Below, one piece after another: positions 29,850 to 38,131 of a stretch of 64,000 nucleotides of DNA. Every line of letters begins with the position of its first letter. The stretch's first letter is position 1. The stretch comes from Candidatus Fermentimicrarchaeum limneticum. Lineage in GTDB: Archaea > Micrarchaeota > Micrarchaeia > Burarchaeales > Fermentimicrarchaeaceae. The translations under genes and the position numbers were made by a program. The stretch covers positions 984,142 to 1,048,141 of the forward strand of contig CP058998.1 in NCBI GenBank assembly GCA_013426015.1, read 5' to 3'. The notes under the pieces were generated by a model. The model was not told the origin of the DNA. It ran no database searches and saw only the letters and a list, made by a program, of their open reading frames with translations.

Positions 29850-30797
29850 ATGTTTAATAGGACTATAGAACTCAGTGTTAAAGAAGGATGCGCGTGTAAT
29901 AATAACTGCATATTTTGTGAGGGTTTATCAAGAGAAGGATATCGCGAGGATTATATACATCCACAAGACAGCGAGACTAAAAAAATTAAACTTGAACTCT
30001 ATAAGCTAAGACTTGAAAAAGCAGAAGGAGTTACGTTTACTGTCAGTGGAGGCGAACCTACTATACGATCCGATATAATCGAGCTTCTCTCGTATGCGAA
30101 TGAACTCAGTTATAAGTATATCAACTTGGAGACTAATGGACGGATATTCTGTTATACCGAATTCACAAAAAAGTTTGTCAAGAGTGGATGCACCCACGTA
30201 ACGATCTCACTACATGCTTCAAATGCGAAGCTTCATGATGAGATAACTAGTGCTTCTGGAAGTTTTGAGCAGACAGTGGGCGGAATAAAGAACCTGCTCA
30301 CCTATAAAGACAGGGTTAAAGTGCGAATACGGGTTCTAATCCATAAATTGAATTATAAAAACCTTTACGCAATTGCGAAATTTATCTCCAAAGAATTTAA
30401 AGGAATCGATGAAGTGGAATTCTTCCCGGCAGACTTACGTGGAGCGTCTCCAAGGAATCATAAGAAGCTTACAGTGCGACTTAGCGCCGTAAAACCTCAT
30501 CTTGAGAAGGCATTCAATTTATTAAAGAGAAATGAATCTCACTTCCTTCTATTTCACATTCCATTCTGTGTTGTTGATAGAAAATACTGGGAGAACATAG
30601 GTTACAGAGTAGTTAAAGATGGTCTGACGACATACAAACCTAGTAGCCCAAAAGATTGCGGCGTTTGCACTATTTTTGAATCCTGCAATGATTGTATTAT
30701 GAGCGAAAAATGTCCTGGTGTGTGGGAGGACTATACATCCTGGTTTGGTACAAGAGAATTTAAATCAATCAGAAGTAGATTGCAAGTGACAATTTGA
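29850..30797 (+). CDS. Radical SAM protein with C-terminal Cys-rich segment
   Basis: 315 residues. Radical SAM cluster motif CNNNCIFC (CX3CX2C) at residues 17-24; SGGEPT is the SAM-binding GGE motif, and INLETNGR follows. The C-terminal region CGVC...CNDC...KCPGVW can hold an auxiliary Fe-S cluster as in SPASM/Twitch-type enzymes. The substrate is unknown and no precursor peptide gene is evident beside it. Codons are visibly more A/T-rich at third positions (AAT, ATA, AAA, TTT) than in pyrG and rtcA, suggesting recent acquisition. An oligo-A/T stretch with TTTTAAA lies upstream. Confidence 0.8.
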   Translation: MFNRTIELSVKEGCACNNNCIFCEGLSREGYREDYIHPQDSETKKIKLELYKLRLEKAEGVTFTVSGGEPTIRSDIIELLSYANELSYKYINLETNGRIFCYTEFTKKFVKSGCTHVTISLHASNAKLHDEITSASGSFEQTVGGIKNLLTYKDRVKVRIRVLIHKLNYKNLYAIAKFISKEFKGIDEVEFFPADLRGASPRNHKKLTVRLSAVKPHLEKAFNLLKRNESHFLLFHIPFCVVDRKYWENIGYRVVKDGLTTYKPSSPKDCGVCTIFESCNDCIMSEKCPGVWEDYTSWFGTREFKSIRSRLQVTI

Positions 30798-30847
30798 CTT
30801 TCAAATTTCAAATATGACCGCAACCCATCAAATCTCAATCAGTATAG

Positions 30848-31423
30848 CTACTTCTCCTTCTTCTTTATAACGCAGATCTCCCCCAAGCCCACCCTGCCGT
30901 CGCTCTCCTTCTGCATGAACGGCTCACTCTCCTTCTGCCTCTCCTCCTCCACTTTCCTTTTCAGCTTAAGCAATTTCCTTTCCTCAGCCGACTTCCTCTC
31001 GGTGTGGTGCTTCTCCTGCAGTGCCTTTCTAAGTTCGTCTATCCTCTTCTCAAGCTGGGCGACCTGCATCTCGGCGCCCTTTATATCCTCACCGATAAAC
31101 CTTAGTTTCCTCTCCGTCCTCTCGATATTGACTGCTTGGTCCAGTTTCTTCTCCCAATTCCTGACTTCCTTGACGAGCTCCCTTTCCTGCTTCAGCGTCC
31201 TTGCCTCGGTTGAAATGATGAACTCAAGCCTGCGTATCCTCCTCCTTATCTCGCTTGCCGGAGGAAGTGTAATCTCCTTCCTCTTCTCCAACATCTCTCT
31301 TAATGCCTTAGACTCGTACATCTTGTAGCGGTACCTTCTGTCAACCTCCTTCAACTTCTCAACTAACCCTGCCTTCTCCTTCTCCAGGGCAGTTATCTCA
31401 TCATGTTTTCCTTCCTCTTCCAC
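30848..31423 (-). CDS. Coiled-coil protein of unknown function
   Basis: 191 residues, almost entirely charged helix (KAGLVEKLKEVDRRYRYKMY, RIDELRKALQEKHHTERK). No signal or membrane segment. The C-terminal 15 residues (GRVGLGEICVIKKKEK) may form a small extra element. It starts with GTG at 31423, about 28 nt after a TAATATAAA promoter element that is read in both directions. Not recognised. Confidence 0.65.
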   Translation of the reverse strand: MEEEGKHDEITALEKEKAGLVEKLKEVDRRYRYKMYESKALREMLEKRKEITLPPASEIRRRIRRLEFIISTEARTLKQERELVKEVRNWEKKLDQAVNIERTERKLRFIGEDIKGAEMQVAQLEKRIDELRKALQEKHHTERKSAEERKLLKLKRKVEEERQKESEPFMQKESDGRVGLGEICVIKKKEK

Positions 31424-31474
31424 GTCATTCCCTCACAAGCGAAAGCTTTATATTAGGGTGTAAGTATAATAAAT

Positions 31475-31560
31475 CCTGCATTTTCTGCGTCTTCTCTAAT
31501 ACTGCCGAAAGGCAGCAAAACTGGTCGCCTTGCCAGCGCATGACGCGCTGGCCTATTTTT
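31475..31560 (+). ncRNA. Candidate small structured RNA with terminator hairpin
   Basis: In a 248-bp spacer between divergent genes. Two perfect hairpins stand in a row: CTGCC-GAAA-GGCAG (31502-31515, a GNRA tetraloop) and an 8-bp stem GCCAGCGC/GCGCTGGC with loop ATGAC (31532-31552), then CTATTTTT. A TTTATATTA box at 31448-31456 would place a transcript start near 31480. Tetraloop, GC-rich second stem and trailing T-run suggest a short transcript ending at about 31560. The RNA family is not recognised, and a plain terminator or repeat is possible. Confidence 0.45.
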
Positions 31561-31671
31561 AACGACCCGCTAATCTTTACCATATCCTCATTTTCCAACT
31601 GTTAACCTACAGTATAAGAATCAAAAATTTCTCGTCGTGCTTATATTTATTCCTTTGCTTAAAATACTCGT

Positions 31672-32730
31672 ATGATTGAGATTAAGGCAGATGAGATGGA
31701 GGGGGGCGGCCAGATACTGCGCTCATCAGTTTCCCTCTCCTCGGTGCTGCGCATCCCCGTTAAGCTGTTCAACATACGTGCCAAGAGGACAAAGCCCGGC
31801 ATGCAGGCGCAGCATCTCATGGGGGTTTCAGCTGCGGCAAAGATGACCGATGCGAAGGCAGAGGGGCTTGCTAAGGGATCGACCGAACTGCTTTACGCCC
31901 CCTCTTCAACAAAGGGCGGGCGATTCAACTTCAATGTCGGAACTGCAGGCTCATCCATGCTGGTCCTGCAGACAATTCTCCCTCTCGCGGTTTATTCTCC
32001 TTCGGAAGTTCAACTGAAAATAACTGGAGGGACCCATGTTGCGTGGTCGCCGAACTTCCACTTCATAAAGGAGGTCTTCTTCCCTGCTTTGGATAGGATG
32101 GGTTACTCCCCTTCTTCATTTGAGATGGAGAAGGCAGGCTGGTATCCGAAGGGAGGCGGGGTTGTAACTTTCTCGTCAAAACCAGCCGGCAGTTTGAAGC
32201 CCATCAAACTGGAATCGCCAGGTCAGCTTCTAAAAATAACAGGAGTTTCCTGCTGCTCCAATCTACCAGAGACAGTGGCTGAGAGGCAGGCCGAATCTGC
32301 AAAGCAACTGCTGGCAAAGAATGGTTACGAGGCGGAGCTGGAGAGGAAGGTCCTGCCTTCGTCATCAAGAGGTTCCGCGTTGACCCTCTGGGCGATATAC
32401 GAGAACAGCATTCTCGGAGCATCCGCGCTTGGGGCGTTGGGCAAGAAATCAGAGCATGTTGGGGCGGAAGCAGCTCAGAACCTCATTAAGGAAATGAAAA
32501 GCGGGGCTGCCTTTGACAGGCACATAGGGGATCAGCTGCTCATCTACATGGCGCTTGCAAAAGGAGAGTCCTCAATCACCGTGAGCGAGCTCACGCCGCA
32601 CATAAAGACGAACATATGGGTTCTAGAACAGTTCACAAAAGAAAGATTCGGGATTGAGGAGCTTGAGAACCGGATCGCGAGGATCACGGTGCGTGGCATA
32701 GGCTTGGAGAGAGGCAGCCTTACTGCATGA
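31672..32730 (+). CDS. rtcA: RNA 3'-terminal phosphate cyclase
   Basis: Uses ATP to turn RNA 3'-phosphate into a 2',3'-cyclic phosphate. The N-terminus EMEGGGQILRSSVSLS is diagnostic; RTKPGMQAQHL and GTHVAWSPNF follow; the AMP-accepting His lies in FDRHIGDQLLIYMALA near the C-terminus. 352 residues is normal. A TATATTTA element about 26 nt upstream indicates a leaderless message. Its 3' end overlaps the convergent prepilin peptidase gene by 11 nt. Confidence 0.96.
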   Translation: MIEIKADEMEGGGQILRSSVSLSSVLRIPVKLFNIRAKRTKPGMQAQHLMGVSAAAKMTDAKAEGLAKGSTELLYAPSSTKGGRFNFNVGTAGSSMLVLQTILPLAVYSPSEVQLKITGGTHVAWSPNFHFIKEVFFPALDRMGYSPSSFEMEKAGWYPKGGGVVTFSSKPAGSLKPIKLESPGQLLKITGVSCCSNLPETVAERQAESAKQLLAKNGYEAELERKVLPSSSRGSALTLWAIYENSILGASALGALGKKSEHVGAEAAQNLIKEMKSGAAFDRHIGDQLLIYMALAKGESSITVSELTPHIKTNIWVLEQFTKERFGIEELENRIARITVRGIGLERGSLTA

Positions 32731-33601
32731 TGCCCAGCGGGTATAGATAAACAAGCGGGTCTCCGAAAAGCGCAGAGAGCAGCAGAGCAATGAGCACGTA
32801 GGGCATGAAGACAGGCATCTCCTTATAGACAGGGAATTTCTTTCTCTTTCCCATCTTCTTCAGCTTCTCTATTTCAGAAGCAGTCAGCAGCTTGTCCAGT
32901 TTGTACTTGCTCACCAGCTTCTGATCCATCTTCTCAATTGCGAGCACGTCCTCCTCATCTATGTCCTCCACACTAACCATCCTGATCATGTGTTTCTCCG
33001 CTATGTGCTCCTTGAGGCTGAACACGCTCGTCGCGCATATGACAACCGCCGTAAAGACTGCAAGCTGCACCTGCGGCATCTCAACTATGCTGTTCAGGAA
33101 GTATAGGAGCACCAGATACAGTACCATCATTGCAGTTGACAGCAATGCATGTGTGCGGTTTATTTCGATTTTCTCACCCCTAATAATCTCATAGAGGGTC
33201 GCAGGAACGTACTTCAGGAATATCCCAAAAACACCCAGCATACCGGAAAGAACGAATATGGAAACCACAAAGGGAAAGCTAAGCTGCGGTTCAACATTTG
33301 CGAGGAGCGGCTTTGGAGCATTTGGTAGCAGCAGCGCAATGGATACGAACATCAGCACGTCTGCCCCGCCGATCTGTCCTGTCCTATAAAGCAGGTAACC
33401 GAATGCGAATATGGCTAGCGCTACGGCGAAAGCGAATATAATACCAGAGGTGTTGAGCGTTGCAAGGGTGAAGACTACCCCTAGCGCAACAAGCGAATAA
33501 GTGAGCCAGGTCGGAACATTCCTCTTGTTGAAAAGGTCATAGTATGTGGCCGCGGTGCATCCAACGAAACAGGTTGCAAACCTCAGCATCTCCAGCTCCA
33601 T
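32720..33601 (-). CDS. A24-family prepilin/pre-archaellin peptidase
   Basis: Membrane aspartyl peptidase processing class III signal peptides of type IV pilin-like proteins. First catalytic Asp in YYDLFNKRNVP (about residue 22), second in the GxGD-like motif as GGADVLMF (about residue 79). Multiple membrane helices; a cytosolic loop of about 60 residues precedes the last helix. Start ATG 33601 follows GGTGAG, just after the mscS stop, and is preferred to the TTG at 33616. It is the last gene of the srp54-ridA-mscS operon. Confidence 0.85.
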   Translation of the reverse strand: MELEMLRFATCFVGCTAATYYDLFNKRNVPTWLTYSLVALGVVFTLATLNTSGIIFAFAVALAIFAFGYLLYRTGQIGGADVLMFVSIALLLPNAPKPLLANVEPQLSFPFVVSIFVLSGMLGVFGIFLKYVPATLYEIIRGEKIEINRTHALLSTAMMVLYLVLLYFLNSIVEMPQVQLAVFTAVVICATSVFSLKEHIAEKHMIRMVSVEDIDEEDVLAIEKMDQKLVSKYKLDKLLTASEIEKLKKMGKRKKFPVYKEMPVFMPYVLIALLLSALFGDPLVYLYPLGIMQ

Positions 33602-33605
33602 CGAC

Positions 33606-34532
33606 TCACCCGACAACCTTTATTCTTCTCTGGTTCTTCCCGATCCCTTCGAGAATCTTCTCCGTTATCCTTGCTTCAGCCTGTCTCTTCTTCCTTGCAG
33701 AAACGAGGTAGCGCACCGCAACCCTGATTGCACCGCCTTCCATCGAAAGATATGCAATTGGCTCCTCCTTGATGTCCCTTATCTTGAGCTTGTACTTCCT
33801 TGAAGCGAGGAACTTGGCTGCATCCTTCATCTTTTCACCGACGACCTCATTCACCGCCTTCTCGGCAATCTTTTTCGCAAGTTCGTAATCACTCCCGTGT
33901 GATATCCTGAATGACGTCTCGTCCCATATGAAGGGGCTCTCTGCAGTGTAGTTTATAACGCTCTTCTCCAGCACAATTCTGTTGGGCAGGCTCACGAAAC
34001 CGCCCGTCTCCTGCCAGCTCTTTCTGTCCAGCTCGTTTATCCTCGTGAAGAGCAGGTTTATGTCGGAGATATCCCCCAGAGCGCCCCACATACTGTCACC
34101 TATGAAAACCCTGTCGCCTATCTTGTACAGTTTGGAGACGACAATTGCTATCCACCCGATTATGTTGAGCATTGTCGGCTGCAGGGTTATTGCAAGGCCC
34201 GCGCCGACAAGGCCTGAGAAGAGTGTGAGTGAGGTGGTGTCCCCAATGAAAAGGAAGCCTATGAAAAGCAGAGCAAGTCCTCCTAGGATGTAGCGTATTA
34301 TGCTTGAAATGTACCTTGCCTCGTCTTCAGAGAGCTTGAAGTGGCTTCTCACCCACCCCTCAATGATTGCAAGGAAGACAAACGCGCTTATTACTATCAC
34401 AAATGTTGCAACAACCTTGTCAATTAGCAGGGTGAATTCCTTGGGTACGCCCAGCCACGTCTCCGCAAGTGGAAGGGCGTATACTATTATGTAAATAAAC
34501 GCAATGTACAGCAGCAGTGTCAGCATCCTCAT
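33606..34532 (-). CDS. mscS: MscS-family small-conductance mechanosensitive channel
   Basis: Osmotic safety valve. Three or four N-terminal membrane segments precede the pore-lining/beta region (GLVGAGLAITLQPTMLNIIGWIAIV, KIGDRVFIGD), followed by an alpha/beta C-terminal domain of about 130 residues. 308 residues is typical of a minimal MscS. The start overlaps the ridA stop by 4 nt (ATGA), so it is translationally coupled within the operon. Confidence 0.9.
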   Translation of the reverse strand: MRMLTLLLYIAFIYIIVYALPLAETWLGVPKEFTLLIDKVVATFVIVISAFVFLAIIEGWVRSHFKLSEDEARYISSIIRYILGGLALLFIGFLFIGDTTSLTLFSGLVGAGLAITLQPTMLNIIGWIAIVVSKLYKIGDRVFIGDSMWGALGDISDINLLFTRINELDRKSWQETGGFVSLPNRIVLEKSVINYTAESPFIWDETSFRISHGSDYELAKKIAEKAVNEVVGEKMKDAAKFLASRKYKLKIRDIKEEPIAYLSMEGGAIRVAVRYLVSARKKRQAEARITEKILEGIGKNQRRIKVVG

Positions 34533-34870
34533 ACCTTCACCATCGCATCAATCTCAATCAACGCCCCTTTCGGCAGTTCCGCAACGCCGACTGTTGTCCT
34601 TGCAGGCGGGTCTTTCTTGAAATACTCCGAGTAAACAATGTTCATAGCATTAAAGTCTCTCATATCTCTTAAATATACTGTCACCTTCACTGTGTCCTCA
34701 ACCCTCCCTCCAGCCTCCTTTATCACGGCAATGAGGTTCTCAATCGCCTTTCTTGTCTGCAGCTCTATGTTGCCTACCGCCCTGCCCTCATCGTCAACGC
34801 CGAGCTGCCCGGAAATGAAAATGAAGCCTCCCTTCTTCACGTAACGGGAATATGGGCCTATAGGTTTCAT
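34529..34870 (-). CDS. ridA: RidA-family imine deaminase
   Basis: YjgF/YER057c/UK114 protein that hydrolyses reactive enamine/imine intermediates. Signatures: IGPYSRYV at residue 3-10, FISGQLGVD, VYLRDMRDFNAMN, and the C-terminal PARTTVGVAELPKGALIEID with the Arg and Glu expected in the active site. 113 residues is slightly shorter than usual because the extreme N-terminus is trimmed. It is coupled by 4-nt overlaps to srp54 upstream and mscS downstream. Confidence 0.93.
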   Translation of the reverse strand: MKPIGPYSRYVKKGGFIFISGQLGVDDEGRAVGNIELQTRKAIENLIAVIKEAGGRVEDTVKVTVYLRDMRDFNAMNIVYSEYFKKDPPARTTVGVAELPKGALIEIDAMVKV

Positions 34871-36192
34871 CCTATCATCCCCGGCAGATTCCCTCCTTTC
34901 ATCATCTTCTCAACCTGCTTTCTCAAGCCCCTGTTCTTCTTGAATGCATTCAGGAATTTCCTCATTTTCTCAAACTGGCTGAGCAGCTCCCTCACGTCCT
35001 CAGGCTTGGTACCCGAACCCATTGCTATCCTGTCTGTCCTTTGCTTGCTCTTCCTCACAAGTTCCACATCCTTCCTCTCCTGTTTCGTCATTGAATTGAT
35101 GATCACTTCGTACTTCTTCAGCTTCTCCTCGCTCTCCTCCATCAGTTCCTTTGGGAGGTCGACCATGCCCATCATCTGGAAAACCCCCTTCAACGGGCCG
35201 AGCTTCTTCGTCGCCTTGAGCTGCTCGTAGAAACTCTCTATGGTCAAATCCTTCTCCAATATCCTACCTGCATCCACTTCCTCCACGCCTGCTTTCTTCA
35301 CTTTCTCAAGCAGCGCCTCCAGGTCAGGGAAGCCCAGCAGCCTACCAACGAACTTCTTCGCATCAAAAACTTCAAAATCACCAATCTTCTCCCCCGTACC
35401 GATGAATGCAACCTTCGCGCTGGACACAGCAACAGAGCTCAGCGCGCCTCCGCCTTTCCCGCTCCCGTCCATCTTTGTGACAAGCACTCCTGTGATGCCA
35501 ACTGCCCTGTTGAACTCCTCAGCCTGCTCCTTTGCCACTTGTCCGATGTCCGCGCTGACCACGAGCAGCTTCTCATCAGGCTTGAATGCCTCATTTATGT
35601 CCTTCAACTCCTGCGACAACTCCTCGTCAAACGCATCCCTTCCAGAGGAGTCGACAATGATGACGTCCTTGTCCTTGAAGTGCTCCAGCCCATTCTCCAC
35701 TATCTTCTTCACATCCCTCTCCCCCTTGATTCCGTAGAAAGGGATGCCCGTCATGGCTGAGAGTTGCTCCACCTGCTCGTATGCTGCAGGCCGGTACGTA
35801 TCACAGCAGACCAGCCCAACGCTCAGACCCCTGTCCCTGTAGAACTTTGCAAGCTTCGCTGTGCTGGTGGTCTTGCCGCTTCCGAAAAGCCCGAGCAGCA
35901 GCACACGCTGTTTTCCAAGCCTCGGCTCGTACCTCTCCCCCATCAATGCAACTAGCTCATCATAAACAACCTTGACAACATGCTCCCTTGCGCCAACTCC
36001 CCCCGCAGGCTTCTCCTTCACGGCTCTGTCCTGGATCTTCTTTGAGAGCTCGAAAACAAGCTTAACATTCACATCGTTGCTTATCAGCACTCTCTGCAGC
36101 TCCTTCACTAGCTCGGCTACTGCCTTCTCGTCAACTATTGCCGCACCGGTTATCCTCGCCAGCGCCTTCCTGAGACCAGCTCCTAGGTCCAT
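34867..36192 (-). CDS. srp54: Signal recognition particle GTPase SRP54
   Basis: Recognises signal sequences and targets ribosomes to the membrane with 7S RNA and FtsY (encoded at 54.5 kb). N-domain helices, then G-domain with GLFGSGKTTSTAKLA, DTYRPAAYEQ, DSSGRDAFDEEL and TKMDGSGKGGGALS; the M-domain is Met-rich with GSGTKPEDV and FEKMRKFL. I chose ATG 36192, giving MDLGAGLRKALARI; a TTAAATA box is spaced for a leaderless start, whereas the longer frame adds an uncharacteristic octapeptide. Confidence 0.95.
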   Translation of the reverse strand: MDLGAGLRKALARITGAAIVDEKAVAELVKELQRVLISNDVNVKLVFELSKKIQDRAVKEKPAGGVGAREHVVKVVYDELVALMGERYEPRLGKQRVLLLGLFGSGKTTSTAKLAKFYRDRGLSVGLVCCDTYRPAAYEQVEQLSAMTGIPFYGIKGERDVKKIVENGLEHFKDKDVIIVDSSGRDAFDEELSQELKDINEAFKPDEKLLVVSADIGQVAKEQAEEFNRAVGITGVLVTKMDGSGKGGGALSSVAVSSAKVAFIGTGEKIGDFEVFDAKKFVGRLLGFPDLEALLEKVKKAGVEEVDAGRILEKDLTIESFYEQLKATKKLGPLKGVFQMMGMVDLPKELMEESEEKLKKYEVIINSMTKQERKDVELVRKSKQRTDRIAMGSGTKPEDVRELLSQFEKMRKFLNAFKKNRGLRKQVEKMMKGGNLPGMIG

Positions 36193-36260
36193 AGATTCAC
36201 GGAATATACTTTGCACGTAGAGTATTTAATTCGTTGCGGGATTGACAGAATCAGAAGCAG

Positions 36261-36725
36261 CTACATGAAACGCCTAGTTCTGAAATCCTCTATATTCTTG
36301 GCTGCGACATTAGCCAGATGCTCATCCAGCTTCCCCAGCTCCTCCTTCACCACCTTGTTTTTCAGAAAATTTGCAAGGTTTTTCGTAAGCGCTTGGACCT
36401 CGACATCAGCGGTATCCGACACGTTTTTTATCAAAACAAGTTCTGGTTTCGGATTAAAAACCAAGTCGACTCTAGGGGTATACTGAACAGGTGCATCAAT
36501 AGCCATAAACGACGTGCCGTGTTCCTGGTAGTTTATCCTCCCGTTTTTCATAATCGCAACGTAGATATCCGTCGGGCCCTTCTCGCCAAGTCTTTTTTCC
36601 CTTACGCCGTGCCACACCTTCCAGGCATCACTCAGTTTCGGCGGCTTCTGGTTTTCAGCGAGTTCCCTCATCTCTATGCTGCCGAACTTGAGCTTATCCG
36701 CAACGACGCCTTCAGCTAGAGCCAT
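36261..36725 (-). CDS. Hypothetical protein with recently duplicated start region
   Basis: I do not recognise this protein of about 154 residues. It is soluble, mixed alpha/beta, with AWKVWHGVREKRLGEKG, a KPELVLIKNVSDTADVEV stretch and a C-terminal helix. A 51-bp tandem duplication repeats the start codon and upstream region, so translation can begin at 36725 (ancestral-looking start) or in the second copy at 36776, giving 17 additional residues. An ATATATATAATG promoter-like stretch lies upstream near 36820. Confidence 0.6.
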   Translation of the reverse strand: MALAEGVVADKLKFGSIEMRELAENQKPPKLSDAWKVWHGVREKRLGEKGPTDIYVAIMKNGRINYQEHGTSFMAIDAPVQYTPRVDLVFNPKPELVLIKNVSDTADVEVQALTKNLANFLKNKVVKEELGKLDEHLANVAAKNIEDFRTRRFM

Positions 36726-36804
36726 GAAATCCCCAGTACTAACTTCTGCAGTTACGACGCCTTCAGCTAGAGCCATGAAATCCCCAGTACTAACTTCTGC
36801 AGTT
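36703..36804. repeat. 51-bp perfect tandem duplication over a start codon
   Basis: Two identical 51-base units (36703-36753 and 36754-36804). Each contains the ATG and first seven codons (MALAEGVV) and the preceding 28 bases of leader of the gene at 36261. Because 51 is divisible by three and the unit has no stop, the second copy extends the reading frame. Confidence 0.95.
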
Positions 36805-36906
36805 TATAGTATATAAACATTATATATAATCAGATAAATTGCAGATTACTCGGGAGGAACACCACATTAATAAAAATACATGAGCAAATCTATATGCGGT
36901 GTTTGA

Positions 36907-38124
36907 ATGAATGAACTTGTAAAAAAGCTCGTCGCTGGGAAGATTGGCTTCCATGATGTTCAGAAGTTTACCACTGCTGCCGAGGCGGTTGAGGTCAGGA
37001 GGGCTGCACTGGAGCAGCTCACAAAAACCAAGCTGGAGCATACTGGCAAATACACCATAGATCTGGGAATTGCAACAAACAGGAATATCGACAACCCGAT
37101 AGGTGTCGCGCAGATTCCCGTCGGAATTGCCGGTCCGCTCAAAATAAACGGAGAATACGCAAAAGGCAGCTTCTACGTCCCCCTTGCAACAACAGAGGGT
37201 GCGCTGGTTGCATCCGTGAGCAGAGGAATCCGGGCCATAACCACAAGCGGTGGATGCGATGTTCGGATACTACAGGAGGGGATGACAAGGGCGCCCCTCT
37301 TCAAGGTGAAAAGTCTTTCCGAAGCAACCAAACTCAGGGATTGGGTCAATACAAACTTCTACAAGCTGAAGGAGCTGATGGAGCAGGACAGGTTCCTGAA
37401 ACTGAAGATGGTGCAGCCATTCATAGTGGGAAGGCATGTCTTCCTGAGGTTCGTGTGCGACACAGGGGATGCGATGGGCATGAACATGATAACCATCGGC
37501 TTGGAGAGGGTTGTTGAGTTCGTCGAGAAGGAGAACAAGGGAGCAAGGTGCATCGCCCTGAGCGGCAACATGTGCACGGACAAGAAACCATCCGCAGCAA
37601 ACTTCATCCTCGGCAGGGGAAGGAGCGTCAGCGCTGACGTTGTAATACCGAAAGCAGTCGTTGCAAAGGTGCTCAAGACAACACCTAAGCAGATTGTTGA
37701 GACGAACTACGGAAAGAACTTCATCGGTTCGGCAAGGGCGGGCACACTTGGCGGCTTCAACGCTCATGTGGCGAACCCCATTGCCGCTTTGTACATTGCA
37801 TGCGGACAGGATCCAGCGCAGATAATGAACAGTGCAATGGCCATAACCTCAGCGGAGGAGGAGAAGGACGGCGTGTACTTCTCCATACTAATGCCTAGCA
37901 TCGAGAGCGGCGCCCTGGGAGGAGGGACGAACCTCCCAACGCAGAAGGAGGCGCTGCAGGTAATGGGATGCTATGGGCCGGGCAACCCTCCGGGAAGCAA
38001 CGCAAGAAAATTTGCAGAGATAGCCTGCGCAACAGCCCTTGCGGGAGAAGTAAGCCTCATATCCGCTTTGGCTGCAGGGCATCTTGCAAGAGCTCACGAT
38101 AGGCTAGGAAGGGGAAAGGGATAG
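36907..38124 (+). CDS. hmgA: HMG-CoA reductase
   Basis: Makes mevalonate for archaeal isoprenoid lipids and dolichol. Class I signatures: IPVGIAGPL near residue 73, catalytic Glu in TTEGALVAS, Lys near DKKPSAANF, Asp in GDAMGMNMI, ALGGGTNLPTQ and the C-terminal catalytic His in GHLARAHDRLGRGKG. About 405 residues is the archaeal length. It is followed after 7 bases by the GT-C-like membrane protein and then a GlcNAc-phosphate transferase, both likely users of dolichol. Confidence 0.96.
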   Translation: MNELVKKLVAGKIGFHDVQKFTTAAEAVEVRRAALEQLTKTKLEHTGKYTIDLGIATNRNIDNPIGVAQIPVGIAGPLKINGEYAKGSFYVPLATTEGALVASVSRGIRAITTSGGCDVRILQEGMTRAPLFKVKSLSEATKLRDWVNTNFYKLKELMEQDRFLKLKMVQPFIVGRHVFLRFVCDTGDAMGMNMITIGLERVVEFVEKENKGARCIALSGNMCTDKKPSAANFILGRGRSVSADVVIPKAVVAKVLKTTPKQIVETNYGKNFIGSARAGTLGGFNAHVANPIAALYIACGQDPAQIMNSAMAITSAEEEKDGVYFSILMPSIESGALGGGTNLPTQKEALQVMGCYGPGNPPGSNARKFAEIACATALAGEVSLISALAAGHLARAHDRLGRGKG

Positions 38125-38131
38125 TGACTCC

